Positions 43,643 to 52,377 are shown, counted from the first letter of the stretch. The stretch: 64,000 nucleotides of DNA from Defluviitaleaceae bacterium (GCA_009777845.1 WRLD01000009.1:1-64000); one strand, 5' to 3'. Notes: a model not told the origin generated them from the letters alone. Numbers and translations are program-made.

Positions 43643-45151
43643 ATGATTCACTGCTTTTCGATGGGTACACGGAATATTGTACTGGACGTAAATAGCGGCG
43701 CGTTGCATCTTGTTGATGATGCGGCGTTTGCTGTGTTGGAGGGGCTTTGCCCCTGTTCTCCGACTGCTCCATTGTGGGAATGTCGTCCCGAAGCCTTGAC
43801 AGCTGACAAAGCAGACGAGGGAAGCACTCTTTCGTCTGCTTTGTCATACCTTTCCACCGCTCCGCCCGAAATCGCGGACGAAATACGCGCCTTAATCGAC
43901 AAGAAACAGCTTTTTTCCCCTGCCAAGCCGCGAGAAATTACCAATATTATGCAAAACCGCCGTCCCGTGATTAAGGCGTTATGCCTGCATATTGCGCACG
44001 AGTGTAATTTGCGTTGTGCGTATTGCTTTGCGAGGCAGGGGAGCTATAGCGACAGCGACAGGGGGCTTATGTCCTTTGACGTAGGCAAAAGAGCGATTGA
44101 TTTCTTGATAGAAAAATCGGGTACACGGCGTAATCTCGAAGTTGATTTTTTTGGCGGCGAGCCTATGCTTAATTTTGATGTGGTGAAAAAAATTGTCGCC
44201 TACGGCAGGGAATGCGAAACGCAAGCCAATAAAAATTTCCGCTTTACGCTTACGACTAATGCAACGCTATTGTCAGACGAAAATATCAATTACATAAACG
44301 AAAATTTTGACAATGTTGTTTTAAGCATTGACGGGCGTAAGCATGTAAATGACTGTATGCGGCCGCGTAACGGCGGCGGCGGAAGCTACGACATTATCTT
44401 GCCCAACATCAAGGCATTGACAAAGGCGCGCGAGGGAAGCTACTACGTACGCGGTACGTATACGCGGCACAATACCGACTTTGCCGCCGATGTAAAGCAC
44501 CTAGCAAGCGAGGGATTTAAGCATATTTCCGTTGAGCCTGTAGTCGCGCCGTCCAGCGCGGATTACGCCCTACGCGAGCAAGATTTGCCTGTTTTGTTCC
44601 GCGAATACGAGAAGCTCGCGCAGTTTATTCTCGAAAATCCGCACATAAAATTTTTTCATTTTGAAATGGACATTGACGGCGGGCCATGTGTCGCCAAGCG
44701 CGTGACTGGCTGCGGCGCAGGCTCGGAATATTTGGCGGTTACGCCGTCTGGGAAATTGTACCCATGTCACCAGTTTGTGGGCGACGAGAGGTTTCAGGTC
44801 GGAGAGTTGCCACTTTCCTCCGACTGTTCAGTTGATGTTTTGCGTAAAACGCAAAACATCAACGAGGTGGGGGCATTGCCCCTTTCCTCCGACTGTCAAA
44901 TGGTGGGAATGTCGCCTCGAAGCCTTGATACCCCCCCCGAGCATGAAAACCTAGATTTCTCCAATTGCCATGTTTTTACAAAGCCCGAATGTGAAAAATG
45001 CTGGGCAAAATATTATTGTAGCGGCGGCTGTATCGCCACAGCGTATTATGCCAATGGCGATATAAAAAAGCCCGACAAGCTAAGCTGTGAGTTAATGCGT
45101 AAACGCATTGAGTGCGCGTTGTATGTTTATGTTGAACGGAGTGGGGGGTAG
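43643..45151 (+). CDS. scfB: SCIFF radical SAM/SPASM maturase
   Basis: ScfB installs thioether bonds between Cys and other residues of SCIFF. The radical SAM cluster is C121-x3-C125-x2-C128 in HECNLRCAYC, with GGEPMLNF following, and the SPASM cysteines occur in PECEKCWAKYYCSGGC. Two stretches look inserted when compared with the family's usual layout: about residues 32-72 (GLCPCSPTAPLWECRPEALT and onward) and about 385-430 (LPLSSDCSVDVLRKTQNIN and onward). Each contains a copy of one 60-bp repeat (43741-43800, 44870-44929), read in different frames, plus strong palindromes. The second insert lies inside the SPASM region before the last cysteines. Activity may be retained because the frame is open. 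Confidence 0.94.
   Translation: MIHCFSMGTRNIVLDVNSGALHLVDDAAFAVLEGLCPCSPTAPLWECRPEALTADKADEGSTLSSALSYLSTAPPEIADEIRALIDKKQLFSPAKPREITNIMQNRRPVIKALCLHIAHECNLRCAYCFARQGSYSDSDRGLMSFDVGKRAIDFLIEKSGTRRNLEVDFFGGEPMLNFDVVKKIVAYGRECETQANKNFRFTLTTNATLLSDENINYINENFDNVVLSIDGRKHVNDCMRPRNGGGGSYDIILPNIKALTKAREGSYYVRGTYTRHNTDFAADVKHLASEGFKHISVEPVVAPSSADYALREQDLPVLFREYEKLAQFILENPHIKFFHFEMDIDGGPCVAKRVTGCGAGSEYLAVTPSGKLYPCHQFVGDERFQVGELPLSSDCSVDVLRKTQNINEVGALPLSSDCQMVGMSPRSLDTPPEHENLDFSNCHVFTKPECEKCWAKYYCSGGCIATAYYANGDIKKPDKLSCELMRKRIECALYVYVERSGG
43741..43800 (+). repeat. 60-bp repeat inserted in scfB, copy 1
   Basis: The unit GGGGCTTTGCCCCT... ending GTCCCGAAGCCTTGAC matches 44870-44929 at roughly five bases in six. 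It is followed by a strong palindrome, TGACAAAGCAGACGA/TCGTCTGCTTTGTCA (about 43803-43848). Confidence 0.85.
44870..44929 (+). repeat. 60-bp repeat inserted in scfB, copy 2
   Basis: This copy is preceded by a perfect palindrome GATGTTTTGCGT/ACGCAAAACATC (44834-44860) and by a third partial copy of TTGCCACTTTCCTCCGACTG (about 44808). Its codon frame differs from copy 1, so the protein segments are unrelated. Confidence 0.85.
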
Positions 45152-45156
45152 ATTAT

Positions 45157-45564
45157 ATGCCACGTTTTTTTAGGTTTGCGTTATCCACACTTTTATTTAC
45201 CTCGCTGTTGTTCTTGGTTTTAGCCGTGCCGTATTTCCCTTACGTTTTTTCTATGAACCCCGTCCAAGCATATTTTCCGGGAAACATAGTCAGAATCGTT
45301 CAAGTTATCGCACATGTGGCTTTAATTGTTTATTTTTACAAATCGGGGCGGTTTAGTCTGTTTTCGTTGCCCTTGAGTCATGTTTTTTTTACAATAATGG
45401 CGTTCGCCTCGGTGGTTATTATGCCGTTTCCGCCATCTAGGGCGATGTATGGTTTTTACACGCTTATGGCTATGGTATCGGTCGCCATTGTGTATATTTT
45501 ACCTATTACCGTTATTACTCTTGTAATTTCTGCAATTTTTAAATATAAAAGCATTTGGAGGTAA
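45157..45564 (+). CDS. Small four-helix membrane protein of unknown function
   Basis: The 135-residue protein has four hydrophobic segments (about 8-28, 45-62, 72-90 and 103-128) and short charged loops. It has no domain I recognise. It starts 5 bp after scfB and ends 5 bp before yebC, so it is part of the scfA-scfB-yebC transcript. A role in exporting the modified SCIFF product is conceivable from position only; four helices without a nucleotide-binding domain would not make an ABC exporter. Confidence 0.65.
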   Translation: MPRFFRFALSTLLFTSLLFLVLAVPYFPYVFSMNPVQAYFPGNIVRIVQVIAHVALIVYFYKSGRFSLFSLPLSHVFFTIMAFASVVIMPFPPSRAMYGFYTLMAMVSVAIVYILPITVITLVISAIFKYKSIWR

Positions 45565-45569
45565 TTCCC

Positions 45570-46298
45570 ATGGCAGGACATTCTAAATTTGCAAACATAA
45601 AGCACCGCAAGGAAAAAAACGATGCCGCAAAAGGGCGTATTTTTACGCGGCTTGGGCGCGAGCTGGCGATGGCTGTCAAGCACGGCGGCGGCGCAGACCC
45701 TGCCGCAAACATGCGCTTGCGTGACACGATTGCTAAGGCAAAATCCGAAAACATGCCCAACGACACAATCGAGCGCAGTATAAAAAAAGCCGCGGGCGAT
45801 ATTGACCAGGTGAACTACGATTCGGTTACGTACGAGGGCTACGGCCCCGCAGGAGTGGCAGTAATTGTCAAGGTACTGACCGACAACAGAAACCGCGCGG
45901 CGGCGAATGTAAGGAACGCGTTCACAAAGGGCGGCGGCAGCCTAGGCACGCAGGGCTGTGTTTCGTTTATGTTTAGCGAGGTCGGGCAAATAATGGTAGA
46001 AACTGACTGCGGCATGGGCGAGGAAGAACTCATGCTGCTTACGGCGGACGCTGGCGCGGACGATTTTATCGTGCAAGACGGCGGCTATGAAATTATTTGC
46101 ACGGCGGAAAATTTTTCACAGCTTCGCCAAACCCTAGAGGAAGCGAAAATACCCATGGTATCGGCAGAAATCACCATGCTTCCGCAAACCTACGCAAAAT
46201 TATCCGCCCCCGAGGACTTAAAGCACATGAACAAAATGCTAGACCTCTTGGACGATGAGGACGATGTACAAAATGTGTACCATAATTGGGAGGGGTAG
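45570..46298 (+). CDS. yebC: YebC/PmpR family protein
   Basis: The 242-residue protein has the whole family pattern: MAGHSKFANIKHRKEKND at the start, ARGRIF-like AAKGRIFTRLGREL, the DPAANMRLRDTIAKAKSENMP motif and GGSLGTQGCVSFMF. YebC was long annotated as a transcriptional regulator; recent work on this family and on mitochondrial TACO1 links it to translation of difficult sequences such as proline runs. A host with so many Pro-rich and Gly-rich repeats would fit, but that is inference. GGAGG precedes ATG 45570. Confidence 0.95.
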   Translation: MAGHSKFANIKHRKEKNDAAKGRIFTRLGRELAMAVKHGGGADPAANMRLRDTIAKAKSENMPNDTIERSIKKAAGDIDQVNYDSVTYEGYGPAGVAVIVKVLTDNRNRAAANVRNAFTKGGGSLGTQGCVSFMFSEVGQIMVETDCGMGEEELMLLTADAGADDFIVQDGGYEIICTAENFSQLRQTLEEAKIPMVSAEITMLPQTYAKLSAPEDLKHMNKMLDLLDDEDDVQNVYHNWEG

Positions 46299-46340
46299 GG
46301 GTGTGTAGGCGATTTTTTTGCACGGCGTTATTAGCCCTCC

Positions 46341-46369
46341 GTCAAAGTTTTGCGTTGCAAAACTTTGAC
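46341..46369. repeat. Perfect 13-bp palindrome before the stalk-domain gene
   Basis: GTCAAAGTTTTGC and GCAAAACTTTGAC flank a GTT loop and are followed by a GGAAAGAGGG stretch, not by T. It resembles the palindromes inside scfB and is probably a repeat remnant, not a terminator. It makes an open frame from 46286 appear longer than the real gene. Confidence 0.7.
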
Positions 46370-46405
46370 ACCCCCCTTGGAAAGAGGGTTACGCCACCGA
46401 GTCAA

Positions 46406-48142
46406 ATGAATAATTTATTCGGCGGCGTAATATTGCTGTGCTTTTTTGTGTCTATTTTTCCTGCGTTTGCAGAGGAAATGGGGGCTTACCCTGTATTCGC
46501 AGAGGAAAACACCATTTCCGTAATTATCGAATGGGAAACAGCCGTAAATTTTGCCGACCAAGCGCCGCTTATAGAAAACGGTAGAACGCTCGTACCAGTG
46601 CGAGATGTATTTGAAGCACTCGGCTTTAGCGCGGAATGGAACGCGGAAGTACAACAAGTAACCCTAGTAAAGGGACAATATGTAGTTATTTTAACCATTA
46701 ACAGCCCTGTTTTTGTTGCAAACGGCGCAGTTATGGACTTGGACGTGCCAGCCCAAATTATCGGCGGCAGGACAATGCTTCCGTTGCGCGCGATTTTGGA
46801 GAGTGTGGGCTACGGCTTGGAATGGAACGGCGCGACAAGCACGATTTTTGTTTTTTCGCAAACGCAGGAAGAACCTATGTCAGAACTCGCCCCAAGAGAA
46901 TGGCGAATACAGGAAATAACGCTACGCAAGCACCCCGAATGGGTGGCAGGCTTGTACGAGTGGCTCAATTTGGGCGATACCGTCGTTATTCTCGACAATC
47001 TCGGGCATGAAATAGGGCGGTTTGTTGACGGCGATGCGATTATTTTCGACAATACGCCCTATGCCGCGCCGTACAATCACGCGCTTTTTGGCGATTTTAG
47101 GCTTGCGTATATCAGTCAAATCCCCGAATATTCCGCGCCGCGCGCCACGCTTGAAACCAACGGCGAGGTATGGAACACGATTTTGGAATTTGTTAAGCAA
47201 CGCCAAACAACCGAATTTTTGGGAATAATCAACACCGAGCCGCGCCCAGACGAAACGCTTAAAATGCTTGCGTTTAGTGACGATTTTCTCGCGCGTTTGA
47301 AAATTGCGTTTGCGAACGACCCCGCTTCCCAAATTTTCGGGCTTAACCAAGACGGCGCGAGCGTGTTTTTCGACTCGCTTACGGCGGTAATGCGTACGCG
47401 GAGCATGGGCGCGGAAAACGCCGACAGCAGAACAGGAAATTTTTATAACCAACGGCGGATTGCCGAGTTTGTTATGAACGACATGAACGGAAGCGCGATA
47501 ACCGCACTAGCGCCCGAACGAAGCGCGGAAGCGGCGTTTGTCGAGATTTTCTCGCGCGGAAATGGCTTCGAGCCGTTTATGGCAAACATATTGCGAGAGC
47601 ATTTTGGCTTGCCCTCGCCAGCGGTTGGCTTGTTTTGGGACGCTACGCTTCCGCTTGCTATAGCGGAAGCCGCGGGCGGACTTCATTTGCTGTTCGACAT
47701 GGCAATGAACCACGGCGAGGCGGGCGTTAGGGCGTTTTTTGACGAGAATATTTTGTTGGCAAGCTCCGACTTTGACTTCGGCTATGACGAATGGCAAAGG
47801 GCGCTTGCTTTTGACAGAATATTCCACTTGGACAAGGCACAGCTACCCAGCTTTGAGGGCTTGACCTATCTCGGCTCGTGGCATCGTGAGCTTAGTTACC
47901 CCCAAGCGTATCAGGAATATATTTCCATTGCCGTGGACGTAACCGCCTCAAGCAAAGCGCGAAGCCAAGCGGCAGAGCTTGTAAACGGCGTAGTCACGGA
48001 AATAAACGGGCTTTTTGACGCATTGGAAATAGAGCCAACCCACGCCGTAAATAATGGGTGGCTGCCGCTATTTAACGCAAACGACCTCACGCAGGGTATT
48101 TTGCCCGCGGGCGCGGATAGGCATGGAATGAGGACGGGCTAG
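46406..48142 (+). CDS. Secreted protein with copper amine oxidase N-terminal-like (stalk) domain
   Basis: ATG 46406 opens a clear signal peptide (GVILLCFFVSIFPAFA). Residues about 30-145 form the stalk domain PF07833, with two units ENGRTLVPVRDVFEALGF and IGGRTMLPLRAILESVGY. The remaining 430 residues are mixed alpha/beta. I see no HExxH zinc motif and cannot assign a catalytic type. In Clostridia such stalk domains are found on secreted wall-binding enzymes. It starts about 107 bp after yebC; an earlier in-frame start at 46286 would read through a palindrome. Confidence 0.75.
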   Translation: MNNLFGGVILLCFFVSIFPAFAEEMGAYPVFAEENTISVIIEWETAVNFADQAPLIENGRTLVPVRDVFEALGFSAEWNAEVQQVTLVKGQYVVILTINSPVFVANGAVMDLDVPAQIIGGRTMLPLRAILESVGYGLEWNGATSTIFVFSQTQEEPMSELAPREWRIQEITLRKHPEWVAGLYEWLNLGDTVVILDNLGHEIGRFVDGDAIIFDNTPYAAPYNHALFGDFRLAYISQIPEYSAPRATLETNGEVWNTILEFVKQRQTTEFLGIINTEPRPDETLKMLAFSDDFLARLKIAFANDPASQIFGLNQDGASVFFDSLTAVMRTRSMGAENADSRTGNFYNQRRIAEFVMNDMNGSAITALAPERSAEAAFVEIFSRGNGFEPFMANILREHFGLPSPAVGLFWDATLPLAIAEAAGGLHLLFDMAMNHGEAGVRAFFDENILLASSDFDFGYDEWQRALAFDRIFHLDKAQLPSFEGLTYLGSWHRELSYPQAYQEYISIAVDVTASSKARSQAAELVNGVVTEINGLFDALEIEPTHAVNNGWLPLFNANDLTQGILPAGADRHGMRTG

Positions 48143-48163
48143 GGCGTAATCCTGCGAATTTTG

Positions 48164-48682
48164 TCAGTGGGATTTTTGCGTGGGTAATGTAGTTACTGCA
48201 AACTTATAAAGCCCCGTAACCTCATCTAAAACAAAACCGTTTCTTTCAAGTAGCTTTATTGAAATCAAGTTTTCTTTAACAGGGTCGGCAATTATTTGTT
48301 TAGGAGTTTCCTTTGCGATAATTAACTCGATTAGTTTTTGAATAATAACACGACCTAATCCCTTATTCAAAAATTGTTCTTCACCAATAAGATAATCAAT
48401 TGCGAAAGTGCCGAGCGGTTCATTATCCCACTCAAAGCCCTTTGGCGTTTTACTGCAATCATAGTATTGGCAAAACCCCAAAGAAACACCGTCATATTCT
48501 ACAATAAAATGATTGAGCCAGTCATACTCGCCGCGGACGTTTTTAATTTCAACAAGCCATTCTTGCGGCTCGCCGTACCACTTTTTTATATAGTCTTTGT
48601 TTAACCATGACTTAATAAGGGGCATATCTGCGTTGTCAAATTTGCGAATAAAAATATTCTTTGTAATTATGCCGTTATTCAC
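48164..48682 (-). CDS. GNAT acetyltransferase, AAC(6')-like
   Basis: The protein resembles the aminoglycoside 6'-N-acetyltransferase branch of GNATs: KKWYGEPQEWLVEIKN in the N-terminal region, FAIDYLIGEEQFLNKGLG and the acetyl-CoA loop GLGRVIIQKLIELI. The end has IADPVKENLISIKLLERNGF. In known AAC(6') enzymes these features bind acetyl-CoA and the aminoglycoside, so resistance is possible, but many relatives have other substrates. GTG 48682 follows a GGGGG site; a TTG at 48694 is the alternative. It is the last of three small genes that share a repeated leader. Confidence 0.85.
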   Translation of the reverse strand: MNNGIITKNIFIRKFDNADMPLIKSWLNKDYIKKWYGEPQEWLVEIKNVRGEYDWLNHFIVEYDGVSLGFCQYYDCSKTPKGFEWDNEPLGTFAIDYLIGEEQFLNKGLGRVIIQKLIELIIAKETPKQIIADPVKENLISIKLLERNGFVLDEVTGLYKFAVTTLPTQKSH

Positions 48683-48693
48683 AATAGCCCCCA

Positions 48694-48744
48694 AATATAG
48701 ATTTTACCCGCACCCTTGCGAATATCGGTTGATGTGTTTGCCAA
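48694..48744 (-). repeat. Shared leader element, copy 1 (before AAC(6')-like gene)
   Basis: On the minus strand AAACACAT, CGAT, CGCAAGG, TAAAAT and TATATT follow in fixed spacing. The same series occurs before the VOC gene, and its right half before the second GNAT gene. Confidence 0.75.
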
Positions 48745-49101
48745 TTATTCGCTACGCTGTTTTACAAATCCCAATTCGTTTCCGTCCAAATCCTTTATAG
48801 TAAACTTCCTTGTTCCGTAAGGCATAGTTTCAATCGGTTGAATAACTTCAACTTTATTTTTCAGATTTTCCCACAGCGTATCGACATCATCAACATCAAA
48901 ATTAAATCGTCCGTTTGAGGGGACACGCTCATCAACAGCAATCGCAAAAACAGCACCCGATTCACATTCAAAATCAGCGTATTGCCATCTATCGTTTATA
49001 TCTGCACCCGTACATTTAAAACCGAGAATGGTTTCATACCATTCAATGGATTTATACAAGTCGCTCACGTTCGCTCTAACGTGAGTTAATTTTGTTTTCA
49101 T
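48745..49101 (-). CDS. VOC-superfamily (glyoxalase/bleomycin-resistance-like) protein
   Basis: The 118-residue protein has the paired beta-alpha-beta-beta-beta units of the vicinal oxygen chelate fold, starting TKLTHVRANVSDLYKSIEWY and with the second half around RFNFDVDDVDTLWENLK and TRKFTIKDLDGNELGFVKQ. Putative metal-site residues include the N-terminal His and the C-terminal Glu of GNELGF. Single-domain VOC proteins bind drugs or break down small metabolites; the substrate is unknown. It lies between two GNAT genes, and all three are preceded by related leader DNA. Confidence 0.88.
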   Translation of the reverse strand: MKTKLTHVRANVSDLYKSIEWYETILGFKCTGADINDRWQYADFECESGAVFAIAVDERVPSNGRFNFDVDDVDTLWENLKNKVEVIQPIETMPYGTRKFTIKDLDGNELGFVKQRSE

Positions 49102-49109
49102 AAGAACAC

Positions 49110-49160
49110 CGCCCTAATATAAATTTTATTCGTGACCTTGCGGCAATCGATGAATGTGTT
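49110..49160 (-). repeat. Shared leader element, copy 2 (before VOC gene)
   Basis: The minus strand matches copy 1 at about 39 of 50 positions, including AAACACAT, CGAT, CGCAAGG and TAAAATTTATATT. Confidence 0.75.
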
Positions 49161-49166
49161 TAATGC

Positions 49167-49733
49167 TCAGTCAGTATTCAACCTTGAATACATATAACAA
49201 TCAAACAAGCAGTTATTTACATTAAAGCTATGTCGCAAAAGCCCTTCACGAAGAAATCCGTTTTTTTCTAACGCTTTCCATGAGCCTACATTATCAACAT
49301 GAACTGTGGTGTAGATTCTCTCAAGCTCAAGATGTGAAAAACCAAACTCAACAACAGGCTTTATGCAATCAGAAATGATACCTTTTCCCCACGAATTACG
49401 TCCGAGAAAATAACCGATATTTGCTTTTTTATTGTTGCCCTCAAAACTTGATAAAAGGATTCGCCCTAACGCTTTCCTCGATTTTTTATCTGAAATTATC
49501 CACGAATATATACTCGCTTTTTCAAACTCTTTTATTTGATTACTGAGTATCTTCCATGATTTTTCAATAGAATGGTTAGTACCATGTACTCCGCTATAAT
49601 AACAAAAAGCGTCAATATCACAGAATATTTCATAAAATGCGTGACAATCATTGTCAGGCTCAGCTTGACGTAAAATAATATCATCATTTATATCCAGTGC
49701 TTGAAACTCTTTAAATTTATCCTTAAATGCCAT
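49167..49733 (-). CDS. GNAT acetyltransferase, RimJ/RimL type
   Basis: Starting at ATG 49733 with a GGGTGG site, the 188-residue protein shows the RimJ/RimL pattern: DDIILRQAEPDNDCHAFYEI, IGYFLGRNSWGKGIISDCI as acetyl-CoA loop and FGFSHLELERIYTTVHVDN, then SWKALEKNGFLREGLLRHSF. Such enzymes acetylate protein N-termini or small amines. The longer open frame up to 49820 runs into repeat-like DNA and is not used. It is the first of the three cassette-like genes and is preceded by half of the shared leader. Confidence 0.87.
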   Translation of the reverse strand: MAFKDKFKEFQALDINDDIILRQAEPDNDCHAFYEIFCDIDAFCYYSGVHGTNHSIEKSWKILSNQIKEFEKASIYSWIISDKKSRKALGRILLSSFEGNNKKANIGYFLGRNSWGKGIISDCIKPVVEFGFSHLELERIYTTVHVDNVGSWKALEKNGFLREGLLRHSFNVNNCLFDCYMYSRLNTD

Positions 49734-49747
49734 TTTTGAAACCACCC

Positions 49748-49790
49748 AAAATATAAATTCTACCCGCACCCCTACAAAAATCCGCATTCC
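49748..49790 (-). repeat. Shared leader element, copy 3 (right half only)
   Basis: GGGGTGCGGGTAGAATTTAT followed by ATTTTGGG matches the gene-proximal half of copy 1. An inverted CCGCACCCCT/AGGGGTGCGG pair spans about 49761-49815. Confidence 0.65.
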
Positions 49791-49834
49791 ACAAATAACA
49801 TCGGCAGGGGTGCGGTGCAAACCGTAAATACCCC

Positions 49835-50842
49835 TTAATACGGCATAGTCCCGAGCTTACCCTTAGTCTTATCAAAAATATCGCCGATAGACTGGTTCGT
49901 GTGTATGCAGTTTATGGCTTCGCTTAGGTATCTTGCTATGGATAGCACTTTTATTTTGTCGAGCTTTTTTTCGGGTACAAGCTCGATTGTGTCTAGCACG
50001 ACTAGCTCGTCAATGGGCGAGCTTTGAATGATTTTTACCGCGTCACCGCAGAGAATGGGGTGCGTTACACAGGCGGAAACAGACTTCGCGCCGTTTTTCA
50101 TAACGATGTCGGAGGCGTTGCATAACGAGCCGCCAGTAGCAAGCACGTCATCTAAAAGGATAGCGTGTTTGCCCGACACATCGCCGATAAAATGGTCGAT
50201 TTCGCTCGTTTTGTCGTCCAGACGGCGTTTGTCTACGATTGCGAGCGGTACGTTTAATTCCTCGGCGAATTTTTTGCACCTCGCCACACTGCCAAAATCT
50301 GGCGAAACCACAACAACCTCGGACATATCGCCCAAATTTTTCTTGTTCTTATAATAGTCCACAAAAATGTGCGAGCCTCGCAGATGGTCCATAGGAATGT
50401 TGAAAAAGCCTTGGATTTGCGGCGCGTGTAAGTCCATGGTGAGTATGCGTGACGCGCCTGCCGAGGTTATCATGTCTGCGACTAGCTTCGCGCTTATGGG
50501 GTCGTGGGCGCGGGCGCGGCGGTCTTGCCGTGCATAGCCGAAGTAGGGGATAACGGCGGTAATTCGCCCTGCGGAGGAACGCCGCATGGCATCGAGCATA
50601 ACCAACAGCTCCATCAAATTGTCATTAACTGGCGGACAAGTAGACTGAATAATATAAACGTCCGAGCCGCGAACAGTGTCGCCAATAATTACCTTTGTTT
50701 CGCCGTCGGAAAATTTTCCTGTTTCCGATTCGCCTAGCGTTATGCCCAAGCGTGTGGCGACATCTTCCGCAAGCCTTCCGTTCGCGCTTGCGGCAAAAAT
50801 TGTTATACGTCCTAGAGGGCTGTTTTCAGTGGAATTTACCAT
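49835..50842 (-). CDS. prs: Ribose-phosphate pyrophosphokinase
   Basis: Prs makes PRPP from ribose 5-phosphate and ATP for nucleotide, His and Trp synthesis. The class I enzyme pattern is complete: FSDGETKV, the ATP-binding flexible loop region YFGYARQDRRARAHDPISAK, MDLHAPQIQGFF and the PRPP-binding LLDDVLATGGSL. At 335 residues it is slightly longer than the common 315, mainly at the N-terminus and in the middle. It lies 15 bp downstream of recA and is probably cotranscribed with it, an unusual pairing. Confidence 0.96.
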   Translation of the reverse strand: MVNSTENSPLGRITIFAASANGRLAEDVATRLGITLGESETGKFSDGETKVIIGDTVRGSDVYIIQSTCPPVNDNLMELLVMLDAMRRSSAGRITAVIPYFGYARQDRRARAHDPISAKLVADMITSAGASRILTMDLHAPQIQGFFNIPMDHLRGSHIFVDYYKNKKNLGDMSEVVVVSPDFGSVARCKKFAEELNVPLAIVDKRRLDDKTSEIDHFIGDVSGKHAILLDDVLATGGSLCNASDIVMKNGAKSVSACVTHPILCGDAVKIIQSSPIDELVVLDTIELVPEKKLDKIKVLSIARYLSEAINCIHTNQSIGDIFDKTKGKLGTMPY

Positions 50843-50857
50843 TTTTAAGCTCCTTTT

Positions 50858-52006
50858 TTATTCAATCTCGATTTCCAAGCTATCGTCATCTTCCTCGCCT
50901 AGCTCATTAGGGTCTACCTTAACATAATTTTCTGGCGCGGCTAACGCTTCCAACGGCTTCATGCCAAAATGCTCGCGTGCCGCGTTTTCTATTTCGCGCC
51001 CGATTTCGGGGCGTTCACGCAGGTAAATCTTGGCGTTTTCTCTGCCCTGTCCTAGGCGCGTTTCGCCGTACGAAAACCACGAGCCGCTTTTTTGTACTAT
51101 GCCTAGCTGCGCGCCGAGGTCTAGCAGGTCTGCGTCCTTTGATATGCCCTCGCCGTACATTATGTCCACCTCGCAGGTGCGGAACGGCGGCGCGACCTTG
51201 TTTTTTGTTATTTTTATTTTCGTGCGGTTGCCTACTACGTTTTCGGCTATTTTTATAGCTTCGGCGCGGCGAATATCCACGCGGACAGAAGCGTAAAACT
51301 TCAACGCCCGCCCGCCTGTGGTCGTTTCGGGGCTTCCGTAGGTTACACCGATTTTGTCACGCAGCTGATTTATAAATATAACAATGCAGTTGGTTTTATT
51401 GGTAATTCCTGTCAATTTCCTGAGCGCCTGCGACATAAGCCGCGCTTGTACGCCCACGGTGGCTTGTCCCATTTCGCCCTCTATTTCCGTGCGCGGCACG
51501 AGCGCCGCCACCGAGTCGATTACAACCACGTCTATTGCCGCCGAGCGAACCATCGCTTCCGCTATTTCCAAGGCTTGCTCGCCATCGTCTGGCTGTGAAA
51601 TATACAAGTCGTCGATATTTACGCCCAGCTTTTTTGCGTAAACAGGGTCGAGCGCGTGTTCCGCGTCTACGTAGCCCGCTATTCCGCCCAGCTTTTGGCT
51701 TTCTGCCACAATATGCAGCGCGAGCGTGGTTTTTCCCGAGGACTCGGGGCCGTAAACCTCGATTATTCTCCCCTTGGGAACGCCGCCCACACCAAGCGCG
51801 GCATCTATGCTAAGTATTCCCGTGGTCACCACGGGAATGTCCATATCGCCCATTTTCTCGCCCATTTTCATCACTGCGCCCTTGCCAAACTGCTTTTCTA
51901 TATTCGCGAGGGCATTATGTAACGCCTCCTCCTTTGCGGACTGGTCCTCAAAAAAGATTGCGTCCTTGTTTTTCTTGGAATCGCCAGCTTTTGCTTTTTT
52001 TGCCAT
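50858..52006 (-). CDS. recA: Recombinase RecA
   Basis: RecA forms filaments on single-stranded DNA for strand exchange and SOS induction. Walker A is GPESSGKT at residues 76-83, followed by [10 protein letters not shown], the DNA-binding loops after [20 protein letters not shown] (shown in part) and [20 protein letters not shown]. The C-terminal tail is strongly acidic ([12 protein letters not shown]), as expected. ATG 52006 is preferred over GTG 52015 because GAGAGAG lies eight bases before it. No SOS box is evident to me just upstream. Confidence 0.97.
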   Translation of the reverse strand: MAKKAKAGDSKKNKDAIFFEDQSAKEEALHNALANIEKQFGKGAVMKMGEKMGDMDIPVVTTGILSIDAALGVGGVPKGRIIEVYGPESSGKTTLALHIVAESQKLGGIAGYVDAEHALDPVYAKKLGVNIDDLYISQPDDGEQALEIAEAMVRSAAIDVVVIDSVAALVPRTEIEGEMGQATVGVQARLMSQALRKLTGITNKTNCIVIFINQLRDKIGVTYGSPETTTGGRALKFYASVRVDIRRAEAIKIAENVVGNRTKIKITKNKVAPPFRTCEVDIMYGEGISKDADLLDLGAQLGIVQKSGSWFSYGETRLGQGRENAKIYLRERPEIGREIENAAREHFGMKPLEALAAPENYVKVDPNELGEEDDDSLEIEIE

Positions 52007-52104
52007 AATTGTCACTCTCTCGTATATGATTTTTGGGGTTTGGTTGAACTGCGTTCTATCATAATAAAATTTGCGAGAAAATACAATACCCTATTAGGTG
52101 AGGT

Positions 52105-52364
52105 TCACGACAAACGCACGAACGCAGGTTCTGTAGGGGACGGATTTATCCGTCCCGAGATTACCTAGCTCTGCTTTAATGGACGTTGCCCGTCCCCGAA
52201 TTGACGAATGTGCGTACCTCGGGACGGATAAATCCGTCCCCTACAAAAAGGCTATTCGGATTTACACGGATTACGCGGATAAAAAAACGCGCCAGATAAA
52301 ATCCGCGTAAATCCGTTAAATCCGTGTTTGATTTACACATTTCAGCTTCATGTGCTTGTCGTGA
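52105..52364. repeat. Composite repeat: inverted C modules around family A copy 4 and a family B block
   Basis: The 18-bp words TCACGACAAACGCACGAA (52105-52122) and TTCATGTGCTTGTCGTGA (52347-52364) are near-perfect inverted copies. Between them lie family A copy 4 (52133-52244, forward) and a family B block (about 52253-52335). The whole gap between recA and the GNAT gene is made of this composite. Confidence 0.8.
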
Positions 52365-52377
52365 GGTGAGGTTATTG

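Noticed and set aside
46286..46405. Longer N-terminus of the stalk-domain protein
   Set aside because: It would read through a perfect palindrome; the ATG at 46406 gives a proper signal peptide.
48694..49790. Integron attC sites between the GNAT/VOC genes
   Set aside because: The leaders recur, but no paired core sites of the RYYYAAC/GTTRRRY type and no integrase are visible. Kept only as a cassette-like observation.
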